From Schlesneria paludicola DSM 18645 (GTDB lineage: Bacteria; Planctomycetota; Planctomycetia; Planctomycetales; Planctomycetaceae), in the NCBI GenBank assembly GCA_945869955.1, contig CAMBQP010000032.1:1-37700 (forward strand): DNA of 37,700 nucleotides, in the 5' to 3' direction. The notes below the pieces were generated by a model, which saw nothing but the letters and a program-made list of their open reading frames with translations, searched no databases and was not told where the DNA came from. A program made the position numbers and the translations under genes. This document shows, one piece after another, positions 1 to 9,078 of this stretch. Positions within the stretch are counted from its first letter, which is position 1. Each line of letters begins with the position of its first letter.

Positions 1-58
1 TGATCGTTTCACAGGATTCCGTGCTCAGGCGGAGCAACGTACAAGAGACTTTATCACG

Positions 59-2350
59 ATGAAATTTAGATTTCCCATCGTCATTATTGACGAGGATTTT
101 CGGTCAGAAAATACATCCGGTTTAGGGATTCGTGCGCTTGCCAACGCCATCGAGGGCGAAGGGATGGAAGTGCTGGGGGTCACCAGTTATGGGGATCTCT
201 CCCAATTTGCGCAGCAGCAGAGCCGGGCTTCGGCGTTTATTCTTTCGATTGACGACGAAGAGTTCACACCCGGGCCGGAACTTGACCCCGCCGTCGTGAA
301 TTTGCGGGCGTTCATTCAAGAGATTCGTCGCCGCAACGCAGAAATTCCCATTTATCTCTACGGGGAAACACGCACCTCGCACCATATTCCCAACGACATT
401 TTGCGTGAGCTTCACGGCTTTATTCACATGTTCGAGGATACGCCCGAGTTTGTGGCTCGGCACATTATCCGGGAAGCGAAAGCGTATACCGACAGCCTTG
501 CTCCGCCGTTTTTCCGAGCTCTGGTCCATTATGCTCAGGATGGTTCGTATTCGTGGCACTGCCCAGGTCACTCGGGCGGGGTCGCGTTTCTGAAAAGTCC
601 GGTCGGGCAGATGTTTCACCAGTTTTTCGGTGAGAACATGTTACGGGCCGACGTCTGTAACGCGGTCGAGGAATTGGGACAACTGCTGGATCACACGGGT
701 CCGGTTGCGGCTTCGGAGCGGAATGCGGCGCGGATCTTCAATGCGGATCACTGCTTTTTCGTAACGAATGGTACTTCGACCTCGAACAAGATGGTCTGGC
801 ATTCGACGGTGGCGTCCGGTGATATCGTGGTGGTGGACCGCAACTGTCACAAGTCGATACTGCATTCGATCATCATGACGGGGGCCGTACCGGTCTTTCT
901 GACACCGACACGCAATCATCTGGGGATCATTGGTCCGATTCCGCTGGAAGAATTTCGTCCCGAGAATATCCAGAAGAAAATTGAGGCCAATCCGTTTGCG
1001 AAGGCCGCTCAGGCCAAGCATCCCGATCGGAAGCCGCGAATTTTGACGATCACGCAAAGCACCTATGACGGGATCATCTATAACGTAGAAACGTTGATCG
1101 GGTTGCTTGACGGCAAAATTGGGACGCTGCATTTCGATGAAGCGTGGCTGCCGCATGCGACGTTTCACGAGTTCTATAAAGACATGCACGCCATCGGCAA
1201 GGATCGTCCGCGACCGAAAAGTTCGATGATGTTTGCGACGCATTCGACGCATAAATTGCTGGCGGGGATCTCACAGGCTTCGCAAATTCTGGTGCGAGAA
1301 TCCGAAACCGAAAAACTCGACCGGAATATTTTCAATGAAGCCTACCTGATGCACACGTCGACCTCGCCACAGTATGCGATTATCGCCTCGTGCGATGTGG
1401 CGGCGGCGATGATGGAACCACCGGGTGGGACGGCGCTGGTCGAAGAGTCGATTGTGGAGGCCTTAAACTTTCGCCGGGCGATGCGGAAGGTGGCGGACGA
1501 ATGGGGCAAGGACTGGTGGTTCACGGTCTGGGGTCCCGAGTCGCTTGCGGAAGAGGGGATCGGGCATCGCGACGATTGGCTGCTGAAGGCGAACGAGGAA
1601 TGGCACGGCTTTGGCAATCTTGCCTCCGGCTTCAACATGTTGGATCCGATCAAGGCGACGGTGATTACCCCTGGACTGAATGTCAGTGGTAAGTTTGCCG
1701 AGTCGGGGATTCCGGCGTCGATTGTGACGCGGTATCTGGTCGAGCACGGTGTGATTGTCGAGAAAACCGGTTTGTATTCGTTCTTTATCATGTTCACGAT
1801 CGGGATTACCAAGGGTCGTTGGAACACGCTGGTGAGTGCCTTGCAACAGTTCAAGGACGATTTCGACAAGAATCAGCCGATGTGGCGGATCCTGCCCGAA
1901 TTTTGTCAACAATATCCACGGTACGAGGGGATCGGGTTGCGGGATCTCTGTGCGCAGATTCATGAAACGTACAAAGAGCATGATGTGGCGCGGGTCACGA
2001 CCGAGATGTATCTGTCGGATATGCTTCCCGCGATGAAGCCCTCGGATGCGTTCGACATGATGGCGCACCGTGAGATTGACCGGGTCGAGATCGATCAGCT
2101 GGAAGGTCGCGCGACAGCGGTGTTGCTGACCCCGTATCCACCGGGCATTCCGCTGTTGATTCCGGGTGAGCGATTCAATCGAACGATTGTCCAGTACCTG
2201 GAATTTGCTCGCATGTTCAACGAAAAATTTCCGGGGTTTGACACGGATATCCACGGGTTAGTTGAAGAAGAGAAGGACGGGAAACGGCGCTATTATGTGG
2301 ACTGCGTGCGCCAGCGGTCGACGAATGGTGGGGGGAGTAGTTCCAAATAA
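59..2350 (+). CDS. Orn/Lys/Arg decarboxylase (PLP-dependent, biodegradative type)
   Basis: Predicted cytoplasmic PLP-dependent decarboxylase that converts a basic amino acid to its polyamine (lysine to cadaverine, arginine to agmatine, or ornithine to putrescine). At 763 aa it has the size of large fold-type I enzymes such as AdiA. Residues 1 to about 135 look like the receiver-like N-terminal wing domain. The PLP domain follows, with CPGHSGG near 168-174, a VVVDRNCHKS block, FDEAWLPHA near 359, and the Schiff-base lysine in ATHSTHKLL at Lys399. The C-terminal domain carries TPYPPGIPLLIPGERFN and FPGFDTDIHGL. The C-terminal half (for example SFFIMFTIGITKGRW) reads, from memory, most like Pseudomonas-type lysine decarboxylase LdcA, but the substrate cannot be fixed by eye. 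No amino acid/polyamine antiporter lies beside it, so the acid-resistance pairing seen in enterobacteria is not evident. The start is an ATG preceded by AAGAGA. Confidence 0.93.
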   Translation: MKFRFPIVIIDEDFRSENTSGLGIRALANAIEGEGMEVLGVTSYGDLSQFAQQQSRASAFILSIDDEEFTPGPELDPAVVNLRAFIQEIRRRNAEIPIYLYGETRTSHHIPNDILRELHGFIHMFEDTPEFVARHIIREAKAYTDSLAPPFFRALVHYAQDGSYSWHCPGHSGGVAFLKSPVGQMFHQFFGENMLRADVCNAVEELGQLLDHTGPVAASERNAARIFNADHCFFVTNGTSTSNKMVWHSTVASGDIVVVDRNCHKSILHSIIMTGAVPVFLTPTRNHLGIIGPIPLEEFRPENIQKKIEANPFAKAAQAKHPDRKPRILTITQSTYDGIIYNVETLIGLLDGKIGTLHFDEAWLPHATFHEFYKDMHAIGKDRPRPKSSMMFATHSTHKLLAGISQASQILVRESETEKLDRNIFNEAYLMHTSTSPQYAIIASCDVAAAMMEPPGGTALVEESIVEALNFRRAMRKVADEWGKDWWFTVWGPESLAEEGIGHRDDWLLKANEEWHGFGNLASGFNMLDPIKATVITPGLNVSGKFAESGIPASIVTRYLVEHGVIVEKTGLYSFFIMFTIGITKGRWNTLVSALQQFKDDFDKNQPMWRILPEFCQQYPRYEGIGLRDLCAQIHETYKEHDVARVTTEMYLSDMLPAMKPSDAFDMMAHREIDRVEIDQLEGRATAVLLTPYPPGIPLLIPGERFNRTIVQYLEFARMFNEKFPGFDTDIHGLVEEEKDGKRRYYVDCVRQRSTNGGGSSSK

Positions 2351-2406
2351 GTTGGTCAGGGTAGTGGCCGAGATCGCGACCACGACCTTTGGTGGAATGA
2401 CCAAAG

Positions 2407-2964
2407 ATGGCAACCGTAAGGGAACCGACATTCTTGACAGCGGAAGAATATGGGCGTTTGCCGGCAAATGGCCGGCTGACGGAACTCGTCCGGGGGAGGA
2501 TTGTCGAATTAACGAGGCGATTCACCGCTCACGGTTTTTACCTGAACCAAATCGGATTTTGTCTGTCATCGTTTGTTCAGCAGCATGAGCTGGGTCGAGT
2601 TGTCGGTGGTGGTGCGGGCATGGTGACTCAACGAAATCCTGATTCGGTGCGCGGCCCGGATGTGGCGTTCTATAGTTATGATCGGATCCCGCGCGGACCG
2701 CTGCCAGGTGGCTATTGGCCAGCGAGTCCAGAGCTGGTCATCGAAATTCGTTCCCGCGAAGACCGTTGGAAAGAAATTCATCAGAAAGTCGGCGAGTACT
2801 TGGGTGCGGATGTTCTGCTGGTGGCAATGATCGACCCTGAACTACAACGAGTCCATTTATTCTCGGCGGATCGGGAACCGATGGTGTTCAACGCAACCGA
2901 CCGATTGACGTTTCCGGAGGTGCTTTCCGGATTTGAGATCGTGGTGGGTCAGTTGTTTGACTGA
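2407..2964 (+). CDS. Uma2 family PD-(D/E)XK nuclease-like protein (copy 1)
   Basis: A 185-aa protein of the Uma2 (DUF820) family, a restriction-endonuclease-like fold that is strongly expanded in Planctomycetota and Cyanobacteria; the biological role is unsettled. Visible family features are FLTAEEYGRL at the N terminus, GRLTELVRGRIVE, the putative metal-binding Asp85 in RGPDVAF, and the PELVIEI strand with Glu109 and Glu113, followed by a Lys-containing helix (QKVGEYL) and VAMIDP. It starts 56 nt after the decarboxylase stop. A paralogue lies 1.6 kb downstream; between them are an AAA ATPase remnant and a small gene, so this stretch looks like an accessory patch. Nuclease activity is inferred from the family only. 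An alternative reading is that these proteins act as adaptors or antitoxin-like factors. Confidence 0.85.
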   Translation: MATVREPTFLTAEEYGRLPANGRLTELVRGRIVELTRRFTAHGFYLNQIGFCLSSFVQQHELGRVVGGGAGMVTQRNPDSVRGPDVAFYSYDRIPRGPLPGGYWPASPELVIEIRSREDRWKEIHQKVGEYLGADVLLVAMIDPELQRVHLFSADREPMVFNATDRLTFPEVLSGFEIVVGQLFD

Positions 2965-3022
2965 AAATACTTGGTCGCAACGAGATACGGAATGAATTTA
3001 GTCCCTGAAAATCGAGAATGAC

Positions 3023-3781
3023 ATGTTGGAATCGATCACCATCACCACCACCGGCTATCGCGGAATTGAGTCCCTGGAACTGCAGGGGCTGAAGCGGGTG
3101 ACGCTTTTGGTTGGTAAGAATAACTGCGGTGAGACATCGGTTTTGGAGGCGATTGGTCTTGGCTGGTCTGATTCACCGGTCCACGAATTGGTGAAGATTG
3201 CCGAACGCCGATCTGAAGTAGTTCCCTCGGTAGAGAATTTTAGCGCAGGCGAGATGGTGCCTCGGCACATTTTTCGAAATCACGAACTCAAGGAAATCTC
3301 GCCCGTAAAATTTAAATTGAAGGGGACGCTAAATTGGACTCGAACAATCACCTGCATTGAATTGGCGAATGGTCAAGCAAGTCGAGATGTCTGGTCTATG
3401 GGTGATCACAGCAATGATGGTAAATGCCGTCATCGAAATTGGGCGCTCGGACGAGAAAACACCGTTGCAGATGCGACTGACTCAAGGCCAGACCTTTCCC
3501 AATAAATTCCTCGGACGAAAATTTTCGATCGAACAAAGACAAAGTCAATGCCCTACTTTCTCGGGACGGAGTCGCTTTCCATGGGGGAAATGGGCTTTCC
3601 TTGGGAGAAATTTGTTTTAAGTGAATCTGAGTCGATCATTATTCAGACGCTCAGGGGGTTGGGGCCTGGACCGGAACAATTGGAGGTCGTTCCCGATTCC
3701 TCGTTCCGTGGTGCTTCGGGCGGTCACTTTAAAGTGAATATGACATCTCGCTGCCAACTTCTGGTGCGTAAAAGAGGCTGA
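3023..3781 (+). pseudogene. Decayed AAA (ABC/OLD-like) ATPase gene
   Basis: Remnant of an AAA_21/AAA_15-type ATP-binding protein. The first 160 codons (3023-3505) encode a typical N terminus (MLESITITTTGYRGIESLEL) and a Walker A region that reads GKNNCGETS, where this family normally has GKNNSGKTS; the catalytic Lys is replaced by Glu. The reading then appears to move to another frame (about 3430-3550, GQTFPNKFLGRKFSIEQRQ) and back to the first frame at 3548 (FLGTESLSMGEM, WEKFVLSESE, GGHFKVNMTS). These segments resemble successive parts of one ATPase in the right order. A stop at 3779-3781 ends it before the signature, Walker B and Switch regions. At least two frame changes, a lost lysine and a missing C-terminal half make it very likely non-functional. 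Confidence 0.72.
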
Positions 3782-3945
3782 AATGGTGTCGGAACGAGTC
3801 TGAACCGGGGTCAAACTCGAAAAGACGATTTCGGAACGGCGTTTTGTTCGTTAAAATCAGGATCTTCGGTGATTTGCTACTCGAAATGAATCAAGCGATG
3901 CCGCCCAGAATACTCGGAGGGCTCTCGATTCTCCGACGACAAACA

Positions 3946-3954
3946 TGGTATACT
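3946..3954 (+). promoter_or_regulatory. Candidate extended -10 promoter
   Basis: The sequence TGGTATACT is an extended -10 element (TGn followed by TATACT, 5 of 6 matches to TATAAT). No good -35 box is seen, as is usual for extended -10 promoters. Transcription would begin near 3961 and give a leader of about 95 nt before the small gene at 4055. Predicted by eye only. Confidence 0.35.
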
Positions 3955-4054
3955 GCGAATAGGCTTTCAACGAGGCTTGGAACCAAACTTGGAAAAGCTG
4001 CGGAGGGGCAGTTCGATCGGTCTGAGTGCATTCAAAAGATGAAAGGTGTGAACG

Positions 4055-4294
4055 ATGATGACTCCCGAATTACTGCGTGGTTATGCCAAGGCTGAGCCAT
4101 TCCGACCGTTTCGACTTCATCTGGCGAGTGGCCGTACTTTCGATGTTCGACATCCGGAAATGCTGAAAATTCTTAAGAGTAGCGTGCTCGTATTCAAAAT
4201 TAACGACCAGACATCAGAGATGACCGAGGAATGGGAAAGTATTTCGCTCATGTTGACTGAGTCGGTTTCACACCTTGAGTCTGCGAACAAGTGA
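4055..4294 (+). CDS. Small conserved hypothetical protein (FRPFRLHLASGR type)
   Basis: A 79-aa protein without a signal peptide or membrane segment. The core PFRPFRLHLASGRTFDVRHP resembles a small family of unknown function that I recall as recurring in planctomycete genomes. The C-terminal part is more variable and rather acidic. The start is well supported: AAAGG lies at 4042-4046, nine to twelve bases before ATG, and a candidate extended -10 promoter lies about 100 bp upstream. It sits between a dead ATPase and a Uma2 gene. No function can be assigned from the sequence. Confidence 0.7.
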   Translation: MMTPELLRGYAKAEPFRPFRLHLASGRTFDVRHPEMLKILKSSVLVFKINDQTSEMTEEWESISLMLTESVSHLESANK

Positions 4295-4578
4295 AATAGA
4301 GTTCTTGATACGCGGTCAACCATTAACAGAAAACGATATGAATCAACTGCCGATCATTGAGAACTGGGCTCCAGCGTTCTTGTCTCCGATGCCACAGGCC
4401 TTTCATTGATGGGGACTTACACCTTTTTGAAGGCGTAGGCGATTGCAATCTTGAGTCGACATCCGGTCAAAACGAGCTTTATCGCATGCAAAACTCGTTA
4501 TTCCGGTCAAGGATGTGGTTGTCGTAGAATTCAGGTTGGCGGGGCGGGCGAGTCAATTTTGTGAGGGAAAGGTCAAGC

Positions 4579-5133
4579 ATGTCGACGCTGTTGGAATCGA
4601 GATTATTGACTGCGGAAGAATATGGGCGACTCGAAGATGAAGGCCGATTAACCGAGCTTGTGCGTGGAAGAGTCGTTGAAATGAATCGCCCATTTACGTC
4701 GCATGGATACCTCATGATCAGCATCGGCTCTTTGTTGATGCAGTTCGTGAAACAGCATGGACTTGGCCGAGTTGTCGGAGGTGATGCGGGGTTGGTGACG
4801 CAGCGTGATCCTGACACGGTTCGTGGTCCCGACTTGGCGTTTTACAGCTATCAACGGATTCCTTCCGGTTCTTTGCCCGATGGATATTGGCCAGCGAGTC
4901 CAGAGCTGGTCATCGAGATTCGTTCAGAGAGTGACCGCTGGAAGGATATTTTACAAAAAGTGGCCGAATATTTGAGTGCCAATGTGCTATCGGTTGCCGT
5001 GATTGATCCCGCACGGCAGCAAGTGCATCTTTTTTCGGATACTGAAACAACCGTGTTGAATGCCACGGACCTGCTTACGTTTCCGGAAGTGTTACCGGGA
5101 TTTGAAGTCGTCGTCGGGCGACTGTTCGAATAA
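4579..5133 (+). CDS. Uma2 family PD-(D/E)XK nuclease-like protein (copy 2)
   Basis: A 184-aa paralogue of the Uma2 protein at 2407, collinear over its whole length and roughly 60% identical by eye. It has the same LTAEEYGRL start, GRLTELVRGR, RGPDLAFYSY with Asp85, and PELVIEIRS with Glu113. The frame stays open to a GTG at 4561, but the ATG at 4579 is preferred because AGGGAAAGG lies just upstream and the resulting N terminus aligns with the first copy. The two genes share an uninterrupted 32-bp identical tract (2713-2744 and 4885-4916) inside otherwise diverged DNA. RimO starts 38 nt downstream. Nuclease function is a family-level inference. Confidence 0.85.
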   Translation: MSTLLESRLLTAEEYGRLEDEGRLTELVRGRVVEMNRPFTSHGYLMISIGSLLMQFVKQHGLGRVVGGDAGLVTQRDPDTVRGPDLAFYSYQRIPSGSLPDGYWPASPELVIEIRSESDRWKDILQKVAEYLSANVLSVAVIDPARQQVHLFSDTETTVLNATDLLTFPEVLPGFEVVVGRLFE

Positions 5134-5171
5134 AGCCGGGAGCCAACGTCTCCCTGGGAAAAAAATAGATT

Positions 5172-6587
5172 ATGCAATTGCCAATTGTTTCAAACGTGGA
5201 AGCGACTCCGATTCCGATATTTGACGGACCACCATCGATTTCGAAGGGGACTTACGCCTTCGTCTCACTCGGCTGTCCCAAGAATCTGGTGGACAGTGAA
5301 AAGATGCTGGGTACGTTGGCTCTCGACGGGTATACGCTGGTGAGCGAAGCGGATGGTGCCGATTTCGTCATCGTCAATACCTGCGGGTTTATCGACAGTT
5401 CACGCGCCGAATCCAAAGCGGTGATCCGGGAAATGCTCGATCTCAAGCGAGCCGGAAAAACTAAGGGTGTCATCGTGGCGGGCTGTCTGCCACAGCGACT
5501 CGGCCCAGCGCTGTTGGACGAGCTCCCCGAGATTGACCATATTGTTGGCGTGTTTGGCCGTGACGAAATCAATCGGGTGGCGGACCATCTGATTGGTGGG
5601 GCTCGTGAACAGCGTGAGCTCTTCCGTCCCGCACCTCTCAAGGCGATGGATGATCGGGCACGGCTGCGGATTACGCCTCAGCACTATGCCTACTTGAAAA
5701 TCTCGGAAGGTTGCGACCGGACGTGTACGTTCTGCTCGATTCCAAAAATGCGCGGCAAGCACATCACGAAACCAATCGAGATGGTGATTGCGGAAGCGCG
5801 GGAACTGGCCAAAGACGGCGTACGAGAATTGAATATCGTCGCACAGGACACGACCTATTATGGGCTGGATCTGTACGGCAAGGTTCGGTTGGTCGATTTG
5901 ATCAAGGAACTGGATCAGGTCGACGGGATCGACTGGATTCGGCTCATGTATCTTTACCCGGTCCACTTCACGGACGATTTGATCCAAGCGATCAATGACT
6001 CGCCCAAAATCATTCCGTATCTGGACATGCCGCTCCAGCACATCAACGATCAAGTCCTGAAACGGATGCAGCGTCGGGTGAATCGGAGCCAGACGGAAGA
6101 ACTGGTTCGCAAGCTGCGTGACCGGGTCGACGGGCTGGTGATGCGGACGACGTTCGTGGTTGGTTTTCCAGGTGAGACCGATGAGCAATTCCAGGAGTTA
6201 AAGCAATTCGTGGAAGAGGCTCAGTTTGAACGGATGGGGGTCTTCCCCTATTCCTATGAACCGGACACTCCAGCAATTAAGTTGGATGGACATCTTCCGG
6301 AAGAAGTCAAAAATGCACGGCGTGATGAACTGATGGCCCTGCAACAGGAAATCGCGTTTGAATATGGTGATTCACTTGTCGGCAGCGAAATTGATGTCCT
6401 GATTGACGAGCCGCTCGAAGACGGAGTTTGGGTTGGACGGGGTTATATGGACGCGCCCGAAATTGATGGTGTCGTTTTCGTGAGCGGTGAAGACCTGCAG
6501 CCTGGGATGTTTGTCCCGGTCGAGATCCTGCAGCGCAAGGATTACGATTTGATCGGGATCGCGGTGGACGATACCGATTCCGAGTGA
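5172..6587 (+). CDS. rimO: Ribosomal protein S12 methylthiotransferase RimO
   Basis: Radical SAM methylthiotransferase that adds a methylthio group to the conserved aspartate of ribosomal protein S12. The 471-aa protein has the expected order of domains. The N-terminal UPF0004 domain carries its three cluster cysteines, Cys35 (SLGCPKNLVDSE), Cys71 (NTCGFI) and Cys105 (AGCLPQR). The radical SAM core has the CxxxCxxC motif at Cys181, Cys185 and Cys188 (GCDRTCTFCSIP). A TRAM domain lies at about 400-471. The SLGCPKNLVDSE signature separates RimO from the tRNA enzyme MiaB. The N terminus is about 25 residues longer than the minimal family start, so the true start could be internal, though no better ribosome-binding site was found. 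It is a housekeeping gene bordering the Uma2 patch. Confidence 0.96.
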   Translation: MQLPIVSNVEATPIPIFDGPPSISKGTYAFVSLGCPKNLVDSEKMLGTLALDGYTLVSEADGADFVIVNTCGFIDSSRAESKAVIREMLDLKRAGKTKGVIVAGCLPQRLGPALLDELPEIDHIVGVFGRDEINRVADHLIGGAREQRELFRPAPLKAMDDRARLRITPQHYAYLKISEGCDRTCTFCSIPKMRGKHITKPIEMVIAEARELAKDGVRELNIVAQDTTYYGLDLYGKVRLVDLIKELDQVDGIDWIRLMYLYPVHFTDDLIQAINDSPKIIPYLDMPLQHINDQVLKRMQRRVNRSQTEELVRKLRDRVDGLVMRTTFVVGFPGETDEQFQELKQFVEEAQFERMGVFPYSYEPDTPAIKLDGHLPEEVKNARRDELMALQQEIAFEYGDSLVGSEIDVLIDEPLEDGVWVGRGYMDAPEIDGVVFVSGEDLQPGMFVPVEILQRKDYDLIGIAVDDTDSE

Positions 6588-6599
6588 TCTGGCAGATGA

Positions 6600-6630
6600 A
6601 ACGTCGAGCGCGATCGACGCGCTTGACGTT
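6600..6630 (+). terminator. Hairpin after rimO
   Basis: A 13-bp inverted repeat (AACGTCGAGCGCG with CGCGCTTGACGTT, one G-U pair) encloses the loop ATCGA, 12 nt after the rimO stop. No clear T-tract follows, so it may stop transcription inefficiently, need Rho, or mainly protect the 3' end of the message. Confidence 0.5.
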
Positions 6631-6684
6631 CTGGTAGGGTAGGGTGGGGTGTAAAGATCGGGCTATTTTTGAAAGACGGAACCG

Positions 6685-8859
6685 ATGAGAACGCTGACAT
6701 TGGGATGTTTTTTGCGAAAAAGTGTTTTGCTGCGATGTTTTCTACTGCATTGTTTTTTATTGGGGCTGGCTGTGCAGGGATTCAGCGGCTTGGCGGATGC
6801 AGGTGACAAATTGAAATACCCACTCACCAAACAGATTGACCATGTTGACACGCTGCATGGTAAGCCAATTCCAGACCCCTATCGCTGGCTGGAAGACGAT
6901 GTACGTCAGTCCAAAGAGGTGGCTGATTGGGTTGCTGCGGAAAACAAGGTGACGGCGGATTATCTGGCGGCACTTCCCCAGCGAGATGCGATCAAAAAAC
7001 GGCTGACGGAACTCTGGAATTACGAAAAATTCGGGGCACCGTTCAAAGCGGGGGGGCGGTATTTTTACTTTAAGAACGACGGACTGCAAAACCAATCCGT
7101 CCTTTATAAACTCGAATCCCTGAACGCGGATCCGGTGGTGTTTATTGATCCGAATGCCTGGTCCAAAGACGGGACTGTGGCCTTAGGATCGACCTCGTTC
7201 AGTGACGATGGACGCTATGTGGCCTACAGCGTTGCCGACGCCGGTTCCGACTGGAATACCTGGCGGATCATCGAAGTGGAAACGGGCCGATTGTTGGCGG
7301 ACGAATTGAAGTGGGTCAAATTCAGTGGTGCCTCGTGGACCATGGATAGCAAAGGCTTCTTTTACGGTCGTTATGACGAGCCTCCCGCTGGTGCCGCATT
7401 TCAAAAAACGAACCTGAATCAGCAGGTGTTTTACCATCGGGTTGGCACTTCGCAGGCTGACGATGTGCTGGCTTACAAGCGTCCGGACGAACCGTCCTGG
7501 GGCTTTCGAAATCAGGTGACCGAGGATGGTCGCTATCTGGTGACCGAAATTTGGAAGGGGACCGCTCATAAGTATCGGATCGTGTATAAAGATCTGGCGG
7601 AACCGTACGGCATGGCGCTTGATCTCGTGCAGGATTTTCAGCATGAATACAGCTTCATTGGGAATGAGGGGCCTGACTTCTTTTTTCAGACAGACCTGGA
7701 TGCGCCGCGGAAACGAATCGTGGCGATCAATATTCATAAGCCGGGGACCGTGCGCGAGGTTGTACCGCAATCGACTGAAACGCTGACTTCCGTCAATATT
7801 GTCGCCAACATGTTTGTGATGTCTTATCTCAAGGATGCCAAGACTCAAGTCAAGATGTACTCGCTCGATGGCCATTTTGTGCGAGAGGTGGAATTTCCGG
7901 GGATTGGAACCGCAACGGGATTTGGTGGAAAGCGGACGGATACCGAGACCTTTTATTCGTTTTCGAGCTTTGCGACGCCACCGACGGTTTTTCGCTATGA
8001 CATGCTGACCGGTGAAAGCACTTTGATGAAGCAGGCGCAGGTCAAGTTCAAGCCTGATGACTATCAGGTCGAGCAGGTCTTTTATTTCAGTAAAGACGGA
8101 ACCAAAGTGCCGATGTTTATCACCTCGAAAAAGGGGATCAAACTCGACGGCAGTCATCCAACGCTGTTGTATGGTTATGGGGGATTCGCGATCTCGTTGA
8201 CTCCTGGTTTTTCGATTGCCCGGGTGGCGTGGCTGGAGCAGGGGGGAGTGCTTGCGATTCCCAATCTGCGCGGCGGGGGTGAATATGGTGAAGAATGGCA
8301 TCTGGCGGGGACAAAGCTGAGTAAACAAAATGTTTTTGACGACTTTATCGGTGCCGCAGAATGGTTGATTCAGCACAAATACACCAGCAGTCCAAAACTC
8401 GCGATCCAGGGGGGAAGTAATGGTGGGCTGTTGGTCGGTGCCTGTATGACGCCGCGGCCTGAGCTATTTGGTGCTTGTCTGCCAGCGGTCGGGGTAATGG
8501 ATATGCTGCGATTCCATCAATTCACGGCGGGTCGTTTTTGGGTCGATGATTACGGCAGTGCTGAAAATCTGGATGAAGTCCAGGCGTTGCTGGCGTATTC
8601 GCCGTATCACAATTTGAAGCCAGGGACTCGATATCCCGCCACGCTGGTGACGACGGCCGATACCGATGACCGCGTGGTTCCTGGCCATAGCTATAAATTT
8701 GCGGCACGTCTGCAAGGATGCCAGTCTGGTGATGCACCGACACTCATTCGGATTGAAACGCGTGCCGGTCATGGCGCGGGTAAGCCGACCGACAAGATGA
8801 TTGAAGAAGTTGCCGATCAATGGGCCTTTCTCGCCAAAAATCTGGGGATGAATCGTTGA
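6685..8859 (+). CDS. Exported prolyl oligopeptidase (S9A family serine peptidase)
   Basis: A 724-aa S9A peptidase that cleaves peptides after proline. Residues 1 to about 38 form a signal peptide with a long hydrophobic stretch ending near GLADAG, so the enzyme should act outside the cytoplasm. The propeller domain begins with the family hallmark DPYRWLEDD near 70. The C-terminal alpha/beta-hydrolase domain starts near 440. The catalytic triad is visible: Ser578 in GGSNGGLL, Asp661 in TADTDDRVVP and His696 in RAGHGAGKP. GYGGFAISL and LRGGGEYGEEWH are also typical. Length matches family members of about 700 residues plus a signal peptide. It appears to be a single-gene unit between the rimO hairpin and a 219-bp gap. 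The exact peptide substrate is unknown. Confidence 0.94.
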   Translation: MRTLTLGCFLRKSVLLRCFLLHCFLLGLAVQGFSGLADAGDKLKYPLTKQIDHVDTLHGKPIPDPYRWLEDDVRQSKEVADWVAAENKVTADYLAALPQRDAIKKRLTELWNYEKFGAPFKAGGRYFYFKNDGLQNQSVLYKLESLNADPVVFIDPNAWSKDGTVALGSTSFSDDGRYVAYSVADAGSDWNTWRIIEVETGRLLADELKWVKFSGASWTMDSKGFFYGRYDEPPAGAAFQKTNLNQQVFYHRVGTSQADDVLAYKRPDEPSWGFRNQVTEDGRYLVTEIWKGTAHKYRIVYKDLAEPYGMALDLVQDFQHEYSFIGNEGPDFFFQTDLDAPRKRIVAINIHKPGTVREVVPQSTETLTSVNIVANMFVMSYLKDAKTQVKMYSLDGHFVREVEFPGIGTATGFGGKRTDTETFYSFSSFATPPTVFRYDMLTGESTLMKQAQVKFKPDDYQVEQVFYFSKDGTKVPMFITSKKGIKLDGSHPTLLYGYGGFAISLTPGFSIARVAWLEQGGVLAIPNLRGGGEYGEEWHLAGTKLSKQNVFDDFIGAAEWLIQHKYTSSPKLAIQGGSNGGLLVGACMTPRPELFGACLPAVGVMDMLRFHQFTAGRFWVDDYGSAENLDEVQALLAYSPYHNLKPGTRYPATLVTTADTDDRVVPGHSYKFAARLQGCQSGDAPTLIRIETRAGHGAGKPTDKMIEEVADQWAFLAKNLGMNR

Positions 8860-9078
8860 GGTCGCGAACACGCCCAAACGAACGACGGTCGGGGGTGGTT
8901 TGGTTTTCCGAATCGTCAGTGATCAAATTCGGTTGATGGCTTGACTGATACCATCGATTTATTCGCGAAACTTCTTTCCAATTTATGAGGCGGGTGGTCA
9001 GTACATCGCTGCAATTCCATCGACTGTTCGATATTCTTGCAGCTTCTCAATGAGCCGTTTCTCTGTAGGTCCATACTG

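Noticed and set aside
122..2254. Minus-strand open frames opposite the decarboxylase
   Set aside because: The plus-strand frame encodes a full-length, recognisable enzyme; the reverse frames are Arg/His-rich mirrors of it.
2387..2406. Inverted repeat CTTTGGT-GGAATG-ACCAAAG just before the first Uma2 start
   Set aside because: The stem is only 7 bp with no T-tract, and its 3' arm abuts the start codon; coincidence is likely.
3844..4095. 83-codon plus-strand frame overlapping the small conserved gene
   Set aside because: It overlaps the better supported gene in another frame, has no ribosome-binding site and contains the candidate promoter.
4339..4410. 23-codon frame in the gap before the second Uma2 gene
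   Set aside because: It has no Shine-Dalgarno, no hydrophobic segment and no overlap with a neighbour; it is likely chance.
5400..8376. Minus-strand open frames of 260-400 codons opposite rimO and the prolyl oligopeptidase
   Set aside because: Both plus-strand genes are complete with catalytic motifs, and the reverse frames show no domain.
8908..8932. CCGAAT/ATTCGG inverted repeat after the prolyl oligopeptidase
   Set aside because: A 6-bp stem with a 13-nt loop and no T-tract is too weak to call a terminator.
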